The notes beneath the pieces are model-generated. The model saw only the letters and a list, made by a program, of their open reading frames with translations, did no database searches and was not told the DNA's origin. 64,000 nt of DNA from Gracilaria vermiculophylla (lineage: Eukaryota > Rhodophyta > Florideophyceae > Gracilariales > Gracilariaceae), in the NCBI GenBank assembly GCA_019155205.2, contig JAHNZQ020000308.1, forward strand, positions 4,095,858 through 4,159,857, in the 5' to 3' direction. The first letter of the stretch is position 1, and every line of letters starts with the position of its first letter. A program made the position numbers and the translations under genes. Below, one piece after another: positions 20,801 through 30,398 of the stretch.

Positions 20801-21429
20801 CAACGACTTGTCACATGGCCTCAGCACGGCGGTGGGACAAACTGATGTGCAATGGCGTTTTAAAGGGGAAGTGCGACGAAGCGTTATGGGGACGCAGGGA
20901 CGCAGATTGTGTTGCATGACATGTCCATTGTTCGTGCTTCCTCGACAGGGTGGGATGGTTTAGAGATAATGTGCAGTGGGTGATTAACTTGCGACTCTTT
21001 TTTCGCTCTTTGACGGCGTGCCCCTCCCCCGAAAGTGGAAATAGAGACGGCGGGGAAGGGTCGCGTGAGAGTCAACATATGCGCGAAGGATGTGCCCTTC
21101 GCACATTGGTTCGCTGGGTAGTGTAGAGAAGATTCGAAGAGTCGGTCCAAAGCTTGGGCTCGCACGTCTCACTGACGCAGATTGCGGTACGCGCGACACG
21201 AGCTGCTGGGAAGGCGGTGTGCGTCAAAAGCTGTGGCGCACAGCAATTGGTTTGTCTAGGGTGCGTTCTGAGTGTGTCACGGGCAGTGCAAGAAACAGAG
21301 CGGCGAAGAGCGTATATTCCAACGCACGAGGCGGAACGGGTCGCGAGTGCGGGCGCGGCATTGATGAAAAGGCGCCCGCAACGAACACGAAACGCACAGG
21401 GTGCGCGCGGTCTCGCGGGACGACAGAAG
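17895..21429. other. long region without a supported gene
   Basis: About 3.5 kb. A plus-strand frame of 143 codons (ATG 18031 to 18462) has no family match. Other frames are shorter and overlap on both strands. It holds the palindrome at 18738-18790, a short 18-bp duplication near 20321-20356 (gtgaatgctgacgc repeated), and a rise in GC towards the island that begins near 21430. The sequence otherwise looks like ordinary non-coding DNA. Confidence 0.45.
18738..18790. repeat. 53-bp near-perfect palindrome
   Basis: Two 26-base arms flank a single central T at 18764. Twenty-four of the 26 pairs are Watson-Crick, one is T-G and one is A-C. The transcript would fold into a long hairpin with almost no loop, and the DNA could extrude a cruciform. 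No terminal target-site duplication was seen beyond the arms, where pairing stops at once. It lies in a gene-free region. Confidence 0.75.
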
Positions 21430-22250
21430 GGGGGGGCGGTGGGATGGATGGCGTGTGGCGGCGCGGCGGTAGGCGGCGGTGTAATGGGCGGCGGTGTAAT
21501 GGGCTGCGGTATAATGGGCGGCGGTGTAATGGGCGGCGGTGTAGTGGGCGGCGGTGTAATGGGCGGCGGTCAGGCGCGCGCCCGCGGGCGTGACAATTTG
21601 AAAACGCGCGCACCGCCGTCGTTCCAACGCTGCGGCGGCGGTGGCGGCGGCGGCGCGGCGCGGCTTCTCGCGTTCGCGGATCTTGGCAGCCCGGGGGCGG
21701 CGGCGCGGGTGGACGCGGCGCGCGCAGCAGCGGCGGTTGCGGGCTGCGGGTGGCGGCGGCGGCGGCGACGGCGACGGCAGCGGCGGTGGCGGTGACTGTG
21801 CGCCCTCTCGCGATCGCGGATCTCAGCGGCGCCCGCGCGGCAGCACGGGCGGCTGGCGCTGGGGCAGCGGCGGCGGCTGCAGGCGGCGGCTGCAGGTGGC
21901 GGCAGCAGGTGGCGGCGGCGCGCGGCGCACGTGGCGCGTGGCGCACGCGCGCGCGCGGCGGCGCGCGTATTTTTGGCGCCGGAACAGCGCGCACACGTGG
22001 CGCCCTTCACGGTGGCGCGGCGGCGGCGCGTGGCGGCGCGCGGCGGCGCGTGGCGCGGCATGACGTCTGCGCGCGTCGGCGCGCACTCTCAGCGGCACGG
22101 CGCTGGCGCCACGTGCGCCAACCAAAGCGGCCGCCGCGAGCGGCGCTTTTCAAATCTCGAGCGCCGCGGTTACAGTGTCAACACGCGCCGCGCAGTCGGC
22201 GGCGTCCACGCGCCACCGTCGGTAAAAATAAACGCGCCGCTGCGCGTGGT
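21430..22250. other. second extreme GC/CpG island
   Basis: About 800 bases of nearly pure G and C (GCG, GGC and CGC steps) with a high density of CpG, comparable to 6130-6600. All frames are open here, so frames such as 21154-21795 or 21750-22664 should not be read as genes. It ends about 350 bases before the ATG of the 22606-23868 gene and probably serves as its upstream region. It includes a 15-bp minisatellite. Confidence 0.7.
21481..21570. repeat. 15-bp minisatellite, six copies
   Basis: Six tandem units of gtaatgggcggcggt, four exact and two or three with single changes (ctg for cgg, ata for gta, gtag for gtaa). A partial unit precedes them at 21471-21480. The period is a multiple of three, so every frame gives a five-residue repeat, but no gene is supported. 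It lies at the left end of the GC island. Confidence 0.85.
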
Positions 22251-22605
22251 GTAGCTCGCATCGGCCCGCGCCTTATTTTGCGATTCAAATCGCTTCGTTC
22301 CGTTCGATTCCACTGTATCATTTCCTTTTCGATTTTCCCCTCGTTCCTGGCTTGCCTGGCCCTAAGTCATTACCCGCCCCCAATCCCCCCACCGCACCCC
22401 GTCTTCTCCGCCCGCCCCCGTCCTGCCGTGCACCTACTCAGCGTCTTCCTGCTACGGCCTGTTCCTTCTTCCCACTTTGCCTTGCAGCTACATACCTGGC
22501 GCTTCATGCCCTGCTTCCCCGCCCGTCTCCCCATTCCTCATACCGCCGTGCATGTCTTCCACACCTTACTACCTCATATCGTCTCCCTAGACGTCTACCG
22601 GACAC

Positions 22606-23868
22606 ATGTCTACCGCCTCACTCCCCACCAAGTATTGGCAAGGGACCGCCCTCTCTGCCAGTGACCGTCGTCGCCAGTGGCTAGTGAACCATGGTTTGCT
22701 ATCTCCCAAGCCGTCTGCATCCCGTCGCCTTCCCAACCTTTTTACCAAACGCACCTCCTCGTCATCAGCATCGACTCCTTCCCTGCACGACTCCTTTGTC
22801 CACCTTCACGTCGACCAGAACGCTGTTCCAATCGTTGTCGCCCATCGCCAAAACCACCCCGCTCACACCAGTGATGCAGCCGCCCGCACTTTGTCGTTGC
22901 CCATTGAAGATTCGGCTCACATGCCAATGACGCGCTTCAAAAGGGCCCCCTCTTCCAAGTGGTTTTCCAGGAATTCCACCCATACCCGTTACTCTTCTCG
23001 CTCAAGTCGTATTCGTGCTTGGCTTGGCTCTCACAAGCACCGACACCATCCCTCCAATTCTCACACCTCCAATCAGCGCCCTCAAAGCCTTCCATTCCTT
23101 CGTCGTTCCGCCAGTCTCACCTCTTCTGAACTCGATATCGACCGTGTCAACCAGCCCCCGGACAGACAAGTCGTTAGCAACCGCCCAACCTCATCTACTC
23201 TACCGTCATCCCTCAGCCCAACATGTGCCACGCACACCAACTTCACCAAATCCGCTACAAATCCTCGCTCGCGGAGGCGCACTGTGTACAAAGTAGTCGA
23301 TCAGCATATCCCTCGCCGCGTGCTCAAGCCGCAAGCACATTACGAAAAGTCTTCTTGGAACGCTTATCGCTCTCGTATCGATCAGCTCGCAGAGGATGAG
23401 CAGTTTATGGACTACCTCACTGCCCCCGTGCAGCGCCACCCTTCGGTCAATATCGCAACCCAGACCGCAGCCGCCAACGCGCAACAGCTTGCTGTCAACA
23501 AGCTCTACCCTCTGGCTTTTATCAAGCTTCTCGAAGCGCAAGCAAAGATGGCCGAAGCAGATTCACCTGGCGACCCCTCGGAAGAGAAACATCGCTACGA
23601 TGATATCGACGGAGATGACGAGGCACGCATCGAGAGGACTTCTTCCACAGGCTTGCGTGACATGAAAAGGTTCAGGACCATCTCGTCAGAGAACAGGAGG
23701 AGCCGTTTCCACTCCCCGCCCAACATGTCAGGCTCGCTGGAACACGTGCGCTTGCTCAAATTTTGCTCGGAGAGTGGCAGCGAGTCCTCCCATTCTAGTT
23801 TTTTCTCGAGGCTAACGCAGGAGAATCATGCCTCATCACCTGCAGTACGCTTTTCGAGGCAATGTTAG
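22606..23868 (+). CDS. unknown low-complexity protein, 420 residues
   Basis: ATG at 22606, TAG at 23866-23868. It is rich in Ser, Arg, His, Thr and Pro, with long runs that look disordered (for example RHHPSNSHTSNQ). A more regular segment from about 230 to 310 (KVVDQHIPRRVLK, YEKSSWNAYRSRIDQLAEDEQFMDYL, then an Ala/Gln helix) may be a short folded or interaction region. There is no signal peptide, membrane helix or known domain. The long single frame outside the GC island, with a composition shift at its ATG, supports a real gene. The strongly GC-rich island upstream is its likely promoter. Confidence 0.6.
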   Translation: MSTASLPTKYWQGTALSASDRRRQWLVNHGLLSPKPSASRRLPNLFTKRTSSSSASTPSLHDSFVHLHVDQNAVPIVVAHRQNHPAHTSDAAARTLSLPIEDSAHMPMTRFKRAPSSKWFSRNSTHTRYSSRSSRIRAWLGSHKHRHHPSNSHTSNQRPQSLPFLRRSASLTSSELDIDRVNQPPDRQVVSNRPTSSTLPSSLSPTCATHTNFTKSATNPRSRRRTVYKVVDQHIPRRVLKPQAHYEKSSWNAYRSRIDQLAEDEQFMDYLTAPVQRHPSVNIATQTAAANAQQLAVNKLYPLAFIKLLEAQAKMAEADSPGDPSEEKHRYDDIDGDDEARIERTSSTGLRDMKRFRTISSENRRSRFHSPPNMSGSLEHVRLLKFCSESGSESSHSSFFSRLTQENHASSPAVRFSRQC

Positions 23869-25653
23869 CCTTTGAGTCAACACCTACTTACTTCTACTAA
23901 TCTTTTCCATAGTTAGGTGACTTTCCTGACAGTTTTACGAAACTGTTGTAGCTCAACCTGAATCTCCCAGCCTTCTCAGTACGCCAACGAAAACTTGTAA
24001 AAGTTCATCTCCGCGCAAGTACATGTCATGCGTTAAAACTACACTTCGTTTCCCTACCTGTTCACTCCGCGATTAATGTCGGGCAGCGTTATGTGTAGAT
24101 ACGTCTCTGAGCTCATGAGCCCCTACGCGTTTTTTGGAAACAATGACTATCGAATACGCGCGTCTGTCAGGACATCGACCTGGCGACAAGTGTAGGCCAC
24201 CATTGTCCACGAAAATGGCGTGGCGATGCGAGAAAACATGTATCCAAAGCAAATGGTACTACTTGTCTCATTGCTTGACACCAGTTTCCAAGCCAGATTA
24301 CTCTTCTGAGGCATGAGATGTCACGAAACGCTCTCTTACTGAACGCTGAGATCGGCTGCCACTGGTTGCTGGTCGAGAGAATGATTTCGAGACTATGTCA
24401 CGCGACGCATGAAACGGAGACTTCATTGAAGAACGTTAGTTCAGAAGAACCGGGATTTCTTCGCGTTTTCCGATCTCCGCGTCTCATCTGCGCGGATGTT
24501 CTCATTGCTTGTGAACTCCGTCTAGCGATTTGCGCGTTGCCAAATATGGCGAGACGGGGGCGACGTCAGGCGGGGTCGATGGTCGAATTTACACAAATGG
24601 TGGGAGGCATCCCAGCCGTCGAAGCACGCCTTCCACGAGGTCCACGTTATGCAGACTCTGGCTGATCATACGTGTTCGACGTGTGTCATAGCAGAGGATG
24701 AGGTACAAATGCTTCGCATTACTTTCTGACGTGAAGGCGATGTGATCTGGAGTACATCTTCATCATACTGGTAAGTGAGCATGATGTGGCCGTGAATCAC
24801 CAACCGCGGAGAGCCACAGGCGACCGAAAGGGGGTGCGATGGCTCTTCGCCATGAAAAAGAATTGGTCGTAATGGCCTCGACGGCAGATCGTCGGGTAGG
24901 AAGAATGACCTCTTAAACACAAACATTGACCTTTTCGTAAAAATTTTCAAGGGGAATCAACATGGTCCAAGTGCGTATTTGCTTCCCACATACTTTATGC
25001 ACTCACGCTCGTACGGTAGAACTTACATAACGATATTCGTACTCCAGTACAGCATACAATATGCGTACTTAATATATTTTACTTTTACATTCTCACTAAT
25101 CCCCTCTTCGCCAGAATTCGGAAATGACGGACTTGGGCAATTGTACAATATTGCTGCCAGGTGAGTTCGATTCGGATTAAAATGAAAAAGAATTCCATTG
25201 CTGATATAATAACCTGCGGCTAGGACCCTCACTTGATGTGTAGCTTATGTCTGCGTTGTTTTCCTTCATTACATAGGAAAACCATCCAAACTATTACCTT
25301 ACAAAGTAGGTAAGTAGGTAAACATGCTATACTCGGTTAAGTGAATAGGCATGAGACTCGGATAGCCAACATTGTCAAGCAATAAGTTCACGCCCATACC
25401 CTTTTCTTCTGTTAGAAGACTAAGCATTGTTGCCGAAAACAAAAAGGAAGGTACAACAAATTACGTCTGAAGATGCTGAGTACAACCGAGCCACTTCGGA
25501 TGCAAGATAAATCTTCAGTCAAAGTCACTTCTGGACTTGCCCTCGAGGAAGACAATGCGCAACGAAAAGCGAAAGTGCTCTACCAACAAAACAGATAAAA
25601 CTCTGTTAGCCACCGTTTTCAAACACTTATTACAGAACGCAAACCTCGTCACA
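23869..25653. other. intergenic, no supported gene
   Basis: 1.8 kb between convergent genes. The longest frame is 115 codons (24318-24665, plus) and has no motif. The last 600 bases are AT-rich. No repeats of note were seen beyond short agtaggtaagtaggt steps near 25300. Confidence 0.45.
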
Positions 25654-26643
25654 TTACTTCCTTGCCGCACCGGCCTTTGGTGAGGCGCCAGCGTCCTTTG
25701 TAAGTTGACCTCCAGGTTGAGATCTACCAGGAGAATCCGTCTGAGTCCGAAGAGTAGGTTTCGAGCTTTGGGCGCCACGAGGGTAGACATCTGGAGCTTT
25801 CCCAGAGCCAGCGCTTGAGCCGTCGCGAGAACCAGAGTCAATCATTCGAATTCTCCTATTCCTCTCCATGGCGCTCATGGCGCGGGGAAAACGATTGTCA
25901 TTCCCGAGACGGCCGTTAAGATGGAAGCCCCTTCCAGTTCTGGTCGGGTGCTCAGTTCGACGCATTGTAGAAACTGATAGAGACAATGGTTCGCCCGTCC
26001 TGTTTTGAGGGCCGTACCCTAAGATGGTCACTTCAGTTGAAATTCTGACAGAGCGGAAAGACTTTGTTGTGAGCGTGGTTGATGTGACGCCTTCATGTGC
26101 GACACAGACAGTTGCCGGTTCAATGGCGTAGTCGTCTTCATCTGTGCTCGACGCTGGGCTTACGGAGGTTTGTGAGTTCGGCGTTGGGTCTCTTTGCGCA
26201 AAAGGGGAATCCTTTGCGAACCTTGGCGTCTGCGCTCTTCTTGGCATGCGAAGGTCAGCCGGGCGCTGTTCTTCCAGTTGGTCCGGTTGGGGCTCGATTT
26301 CATCGATGCGCGCGGCATGTTCTTTCGTATCAACCTGCGGTGCGTGGGATGAACCGTCAGGGTTTACTATCGGCAACGCATGTAGTCCGCCGGTTAGTGG
26401 TTCTGGGCTAACTGGAGAGGAGAGATTGATGAGCTCCAGGCGTCGACACACGCGTTCCAGTTGGGACAGAAACCTTTTCTTCCTGCCTCCCAAGTTCCTT
26501 CTGGTGTTGGATCGAGTGAGCTTCTTGAGTTGATGATCGGATAAAGAGTTGATTTCGCTGGATAAAGGGGGACTTGTTGGTGTTCGCGGCGTTTTTGGAC
26601 TTTGAGGGACTCGGGTCGGCGTTTGCATGCCGGCTTCATTCAT
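25654..26643 (-). CDS. unknown Pro/Ser/Thr-rich protein with many S/T-P sites, 329 residues
   Basis: ATG at 26643. The N-terminal 35 residues carry a dense series of Thr-Pro and Ser-Pro pairs (TPTRVPQSPKTPRTPTSPP), typical of proline-directed kinase targets. A short basic helical stretch (LKKLTRSNTRRNLGGRKKRFLSQLERVCRRLE, about 40-72) is the only segment that looks structured. The rest is acidic then basic, Pro/Gln/Ser-rich and probably disordered. The N-terminal TPRTP-type repeats resemble the prodomains of the two metacaspase-like proteins at 27.6 and 33 kb, but there is no protease domain. No family was recognised. Confidence 0.6.
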   Translation of the reverse strand: MNEAGMQTPTRVPQSPKTPRTPTSPPLSSEINSLSDHQLKKLTRSNTRRNLGGRKKRFLSQLERVCRRLELINLSSPVSPEPLTGGLHALPIVNPDGSSHAPQVDTKEHAARIDEIEPQPDQLEEQRPADLRMPRRAQTPRFAKDSPFAQRDPTPNSQTSVSPASSTDEDDYAIEPATVCVAHEGVTSTTLTTKSFRSVRISTEVTILGYGPQNRTGEPLSLSVSTMRRTEHPTRTGRGFHLNGRLGNDNRFPRAMSAMERNRRIRMIDSGSRDGSSAGSGKAPDVYPRGAQSSKPTLRTQTDSPGRSQPGGQLTKDAGASPKAGAARK

Positions 26644-27601
26644 GGCAGGAAAGAAACAGCCACTGTGCGCTGAAAAGCTGCGGGTTTACCGGCTGAGAAC
26701 AAGATGTAAAAGGTAATGCGAGGGGGCTCGAATGCGAACTGTAGCCGCAAAGGCGGCTCCGCAATGCGCGGGTCGCAGGCGGTTCAGTGGTTTGCTGACA
26801 TCAAAGGGTGATGGCCTTAGGTACGCGTAGCGATGCACACAGATGGCTCAGGCGGAGGGGTCTCAGGGAAATCATGTGCCGCGTCTATGCAAGCCAACGT
26901 ATGCGGAATTGACAGCGCGGCGAGCGAGGGAATGAGAGGGGGATAGAGACACAGGCAAATCATAGCATCATGACACGAAATAGGGGCACCTAGGGCGGGA
27001 GGTGTCTGAAACACGCGGCTTGAGCAGCGTCACACACGCAGCGCGTTGGTGCTTAATTTGTTGGCAGGTCGCGGCAGTGCGCACGCTGTGGCCGGCAGAG
27101 CGACATGGACTGTGCGTTTTGTTGGTGTGAAACAGTTCGGCGTGGTCACTGTGCGGGGGAGACGCGCCGGACCGCTGAGGCGCCAGACGCGGCGGTGGTA
27201 AGCAGAAAGCGGACCAACGGCGTGTTTCCCAGTCGAGCGGGCACGCGCCTCGTAGCTGGCACGCGCCTCGTAGCTGGCAGTCTCATCTATCTACGGGGGT
27301 ATGAAGTTTGTATGACGCAGAGCCGCACCCATCGCGCGCTGCACTGTACAGTGATGTCCACGCATACACGGATACACGTGGTGCGCCCGATTTTCACAAC
27401 AGCTTACACTAAAGGTTACACTGGCAAACGCGCGCAGCCATCCCACGTCAGCCCAACATCTCCCGCCATAACAGCGGCAGCGGCAAACTGCTCTTCCGTG
27501 CCCTACCGCGCCTTACCTTCCGCGCTGCATGGCGCAAGAGGCCATAGCTTTCCGCCCCTACTACGTTCCCCCCACACCACTCCTCATCCACAATTTTTTC
27601 C
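26644..27601. other. divergent upstream region with an 18-bp tandem
   Basis: This separates the unknown minus gene from the metacaspase on plus. The middle is GC-rich (26740-27200). An exact 18-bp duplication, gcacgcgcctcgtagctg twice, lies at 27241-27276. A frame at 27105-27605 overlaps the metacaspase start and is not credible as a gene. Promoters of both genes should be here. Confidence 0.5.
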
Positions 27602-29011
27602 ATGAGCCAAAAGCGCTCCCCGGCACAGAGAGAGCTTCTTCGACGTCTACGCTCCTCCGGCCCCAATCTTGGTGCGCTTCCACGCCCTGCCCCTCCCACC
27701 ACACCTTCCTACGGAATCCTCTCTCCGGCAAGTACCCTCCGCAGAGCCGCTTCGGATTCTGTCACATCACCCTCCATCAGACACCTTTCTCCGGCGAACA
27801 CCCCTTACAAGACAACCACTGCTCCGTCGTCCATCCCACGTCCCCGCTTCACAGGGGAGTCCCTATCTCCGGCGAACACCCCTTACAAGACAGCCTCTGC
27901 TCCGCCGTCCATCCCGCATCCGCGCTTCACAGGGGAGTCCCTTTCTCCGGCAGCCCGAGATTTTGTAGTTCGTGCCACCACCTCTTATGACACCAAGCTG
28001 CGTCGCCGCAAGGCGTTGCTTATCGGAATCGGCTATCGAAATCACAAGCACCTCACCCCTGTACCAGGCGCCCGAAATGATGTGCTAGCCATGTTCGAGT
28101 TACTTTCAGGGCCCTTGTTCGGCTTTCCGCGCGCTAACATTCATGTCCTGTGCGACGAGCCGTTGACTGCGGATATTTGCGGAGTTCGGCAGCCAACTAG
28201 TTTCCAAATTATTCGCGAGTTCGGTTGGTTGACAGATGGAGTCGTCGCCGGTGATAGCGTTGTCTTCTTCTACGCTGGTCATGGTGAGATGGTGCAAGAT
28301 ACATCTGGTGATGAAATCGAGACTGGTTACGATCAGGTATGTAGCCTTAATTTTTGCATTAAATGTCGTGTCGTTCTAACTGTTCCTTCTTCATGTTTTC
28401 CACAGTGCATCATGCCCATTGACTTCGTACCGAGGCCCTTGTACGATGATGAAGGCAGGTTAACAATTCGCAGTGTCGGTCCCATATTGGATGATGTTAT
28501 TTACAACCGCCTTGTAAAGGCTGTGCCAGAGGGCGCAAAAGTAACTGCCATCGTCGACGCATGTAAGAGCGGAACAATATGCGACCTTCCCGTGGTGTAC
28601 GATGAAAACTGTTCTCCTAGATTTCGGAATGGTGAACGGTTACCTCCACGGCATCTCAAGTATCAGCACAAAGCTGCTGGAGGCTGTGTTCTGTTCAGCG
28701 GATCTGCAGACCATCAGCTATCAGCTGATATGGTTATTCCCGTGAATCTAGGGAACGGTGAGGGAAAAACTCAGCAAAGTTTCGGCATAATGACGAAAAG
28801 CTTTGTGGATGCAGTATACGAGATGTGCCAATCGCGCGATCCTAACTATGATGGAGTGGAGAGTTGGAGTTACGGTGCCTTACTTCATCGGATAAAAGCG
28901 CTTGTTAAAGAAAGATGTACGCAGTTCGTCCCAAATTATCTGGAAGAACAGGAGCCACAGCTATCCTCCAGCCATGAGTTTGACGTATGGACGACCAGGT
29001 TCTCCATGTAA
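27602..29011 (+). CDS. type I metacaspase (one intron)
   Basis: Cysteine protease of family C14B, cleaving after Arg/Lys; family members act in proteostasis and cell death. The ATG is at 27602. An intron lies at 28337-28405, leaving 446 residues. The first 125 residues are a Pro/Ser/Thr-rich prodomain holding a 26-residue tandem repeat, which marks it as type I. The p20 domain starts at KALLIGIGYRNHKHL. Catalytic His227 is in FFYAGHGE, followed by GYDQCIMPIDF across the splice junction. The catalytic Cys298 is in VDACKSG, where most metacaspases have DCCHSG. A p10-like region with GGCVLFSGSADHQ and SWSYGALLHRI follows. The dyad is intact, so it is probably active. It is one of two metacaspase-fold genes 4 kb apart. 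Confidence 0.9.
   Translation: MSQKRSPAQRELLRRLRSSGPNLGALPRPAPPTTPSYGILSPASTLRRAASDSVTSPSIRHLSPANTPYKTTTAPSSIPRPRFTGESLSPANTPYKTASAPPSIPHPRFTGESLSPAARDFVVRATTSYDTKLRRRKALLIGIGYRNHKHLTPVPGARNDVLAMFELLSGPLFGFPRANIHVLCDEPLTADICGVRQPTSFQIIREFGWLTDGVVAGDSVVFFYAGHGEMVQDTSGDEIETGYDQVCSLNFCIKCRVVLTVPSSCFPQCIMPIDFVPRPLYDDEGRLTIRSVGPILDDVIYNRLVKAVPEGAKVTAIVDACKSGTICDLPVVYDENCSPRFRNGERLPPRHLKYQHKAAGGCVLFSGSADHQLSADMVIPVNLGNGEGKTQQSFGIMTKSFVDAVYEMCQSRDPNYDGVESWSYGALLHRIKALVKERCTQFVPNYLEEQEPQLSSSHEFDVWTTRFSM
27788..27943 (+). repeat. 78-bp tandem repeat in the metacaspase prodomain
   Basis: Two 78-bp units (27788-27865 and 27866-27943) plus the first bases of a third, in frame, encoding a 26-residue unit of the type SPANTPYKT...PRFTGESL. 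The copies differ at a few positions. The repeat adds Thr-Pro and Ser-Pro sites to the prodomain. Confidence 0.85.
28337..28405 (+). other. intron in the metacaspase gene, 69 bases, stop-free
   Basis: GTATGT at the 5' end and a pyrimidine-rich tract with CACAG at the 3' end. Removal joins YDQ to CIMPIDF, restoring the conserved metacaspase block. It is phase 0, its length is a multiple of three and it lacks an in-frame stop, so an unspliced transcript still encodes a full protein with 23 extra residues. Confidence 0.85.
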
Positions 29012-29318
29012 ATAATTCTGTGCAGTCTACCTTTCTCTTCCACCCAGTTCCGTTTGCGATTTCGAATAGTAAAAGTGAGTAAATGCAAGCATCTAACGAA
29101 AAATAACACCCTGAAGCTACGGAAGTGTTCGATTTGACTGCAGTCCCACCACGAGTAGCAGACACCTTATCGACCCGAGTGGCAACCTTGTTCAAGGCGC
29201 TGTAGAGCGGGGGTTTTCACCAATGTTTGCCGTGAAACCGAGTTCAAAAACAGAAAAGGAGAAGTCTACAGCCCATGTAAATGTATCCTGTTAACATCAT
29301 CGGCACATCTCTATGACA

Positions 29319-29846
29319 TTAATGCTTGCTATCAGACTTCTTATTCTTTTCTTGCATTTTTCGTGCCTTGATACGTTCCTTCAATGTTAAAGGACCATTC
29401 TCTTTCTCCTTCCTTTGAGCGTCCCGTTTTCGAACTTCGTCCTCGAAGGCTTTCTGGATGTCTTCAACGGTGGATCTTCGCACCCTCATGGACATTCCTA
29501 GAGCTTTTTGATGGAAACGGCTGTTCACATGTTGCAAGTATCTATTGGAATCTTTCATAGCTGTGTCACAGAGTTTACAATAGAAGCCACTTCGCTTGAC
29601 TGAGGCGACTACCTCAACGGTGCCGACTTTGGCTTCCAAATCAATATCGTGTTCCCTTTTGGTAAGCCACGCGCGGGTGGGCGCAAAAGGGTCTTCATCA
29701 ACAGGAGTTGCGTTCCGTGCGGCTTTGCGAGCGCGCAGTTTCTCGTTTTCTGCTTCCTTTTCAGCACGTTGTCGTTCTTGAGCCCTTTTTTCAAAGGCAG
29801 CGACGTCCCAACTTTTCCTTGACACGTCATGGGACTGAGAATTCAT
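29319..29846 (-). CDS. SNU23: spliceosomal zinc-finger protein ZMAT2/SNU23
   Basis: 175 residues from the ATG at 29846. SNU23/ZMAT2 is a component of the U4/U6.U5 tri-snRNP and the pre-catalytic spliceosome, near the U6 ACAGA and 5' splice site. The sequence has the family order: SWDVAAFEKRAQER at the N-terminus, a basic region, and a U1-type C2H2 finger (C-x2-C-x12-H-x5-H, about residues 90-116: YCKLCDTAMKDSNRYLQHV). The diagnostic LGMSMRVRRST block follows, then a Lys/Glu-rich helical tail ending KKSDSKH. Its presence fits a genome that still splices, although introns are few here. It is divergent from the prolyl oligopeptidase gene. Confidence 0.92.
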   Translation of the reverse strand: MNSQSHDVSRKSWDVAAFEKRAQERQRAEKEAENEKLRARKAARNATPVDEDPFAPTRAWLTKREHDIDLEAKVGTVEVVASVKRSGFYCKLCDTAMKDSNRYLQHVNSRFHQKALGMSMRVRRSTVEDIQKAFEDEVRKRDAQRKEKENGPLTLKERIKARKMQEKNKKSDSKH

Positions 29847-30398
29847 GGTCGGCTATCTGGGCTAAACGTATCGCGGCAGGCTTGATAATATGCCCTTGCG
29901 TTATGAATGACTGAGTTATATCACCGTGTGAAGGTGGTGCGCTTAGTGAGAGAGGGAACAGCAAACTTGATGGTGCTCCAATGCTTTGAGAAGATGGTGC
30001 GCAACTGCGAGGTATGGTCCTCCAGCAGCAAGAAACACCTTTTATGTTGGTACCTTATTGCAGCTTGTGAGGCACCTGACAGCGTGTCGCCGCAAATTTT
30101 TTGTTTTGATACCAAAAAGACGAGAATTCCAAGTTTCAGATGGACAAAATATTGCTGCGAAATCATGCGGATATGCGTACATTTGGTCAGGAAGTTGTTT
30201 TCCCAAGTTACAGACTTCGTAGTGCGGAGATAGTAGAGATACGAACCCACCCATCGTCCGTTCCGTGAACGTTCAAAGCACGTCAAAACGAGGTGAACAG
30301 AGCAGATAACTGTAACCATTCTCAGAACTTTCCCAATCCTCCGATCTCGGCGAGTCGGGTACGGTCTCCTATTTTTGTGCTTTCGACAAAACTGGCAC
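29847..30398. other. divergent promoter region of SNU23 and prolyl oligopeptidase
   Basis: About 550 bases between two genes pointing outward. Frames on both strands here run into the genes and lack motifs. No repeat or obvious motif was seen. Confidence 0.45.

Noticed and set aside
21154..22664. Several 100-300-codon frames over the second GC island, including Gly/Val-repeat frames
   Set aside because: Produced by the GC island and the 15-bp minisatellite; no start, motif or neighbouring exon supports them.
27105..27605. 166-codon plus frame just before the metacaspase
   Set aside because: It overlaps the metacaspase ATG, has tandem-duplication-driven repeats and no motif; more likely promoter and 5' UTR.
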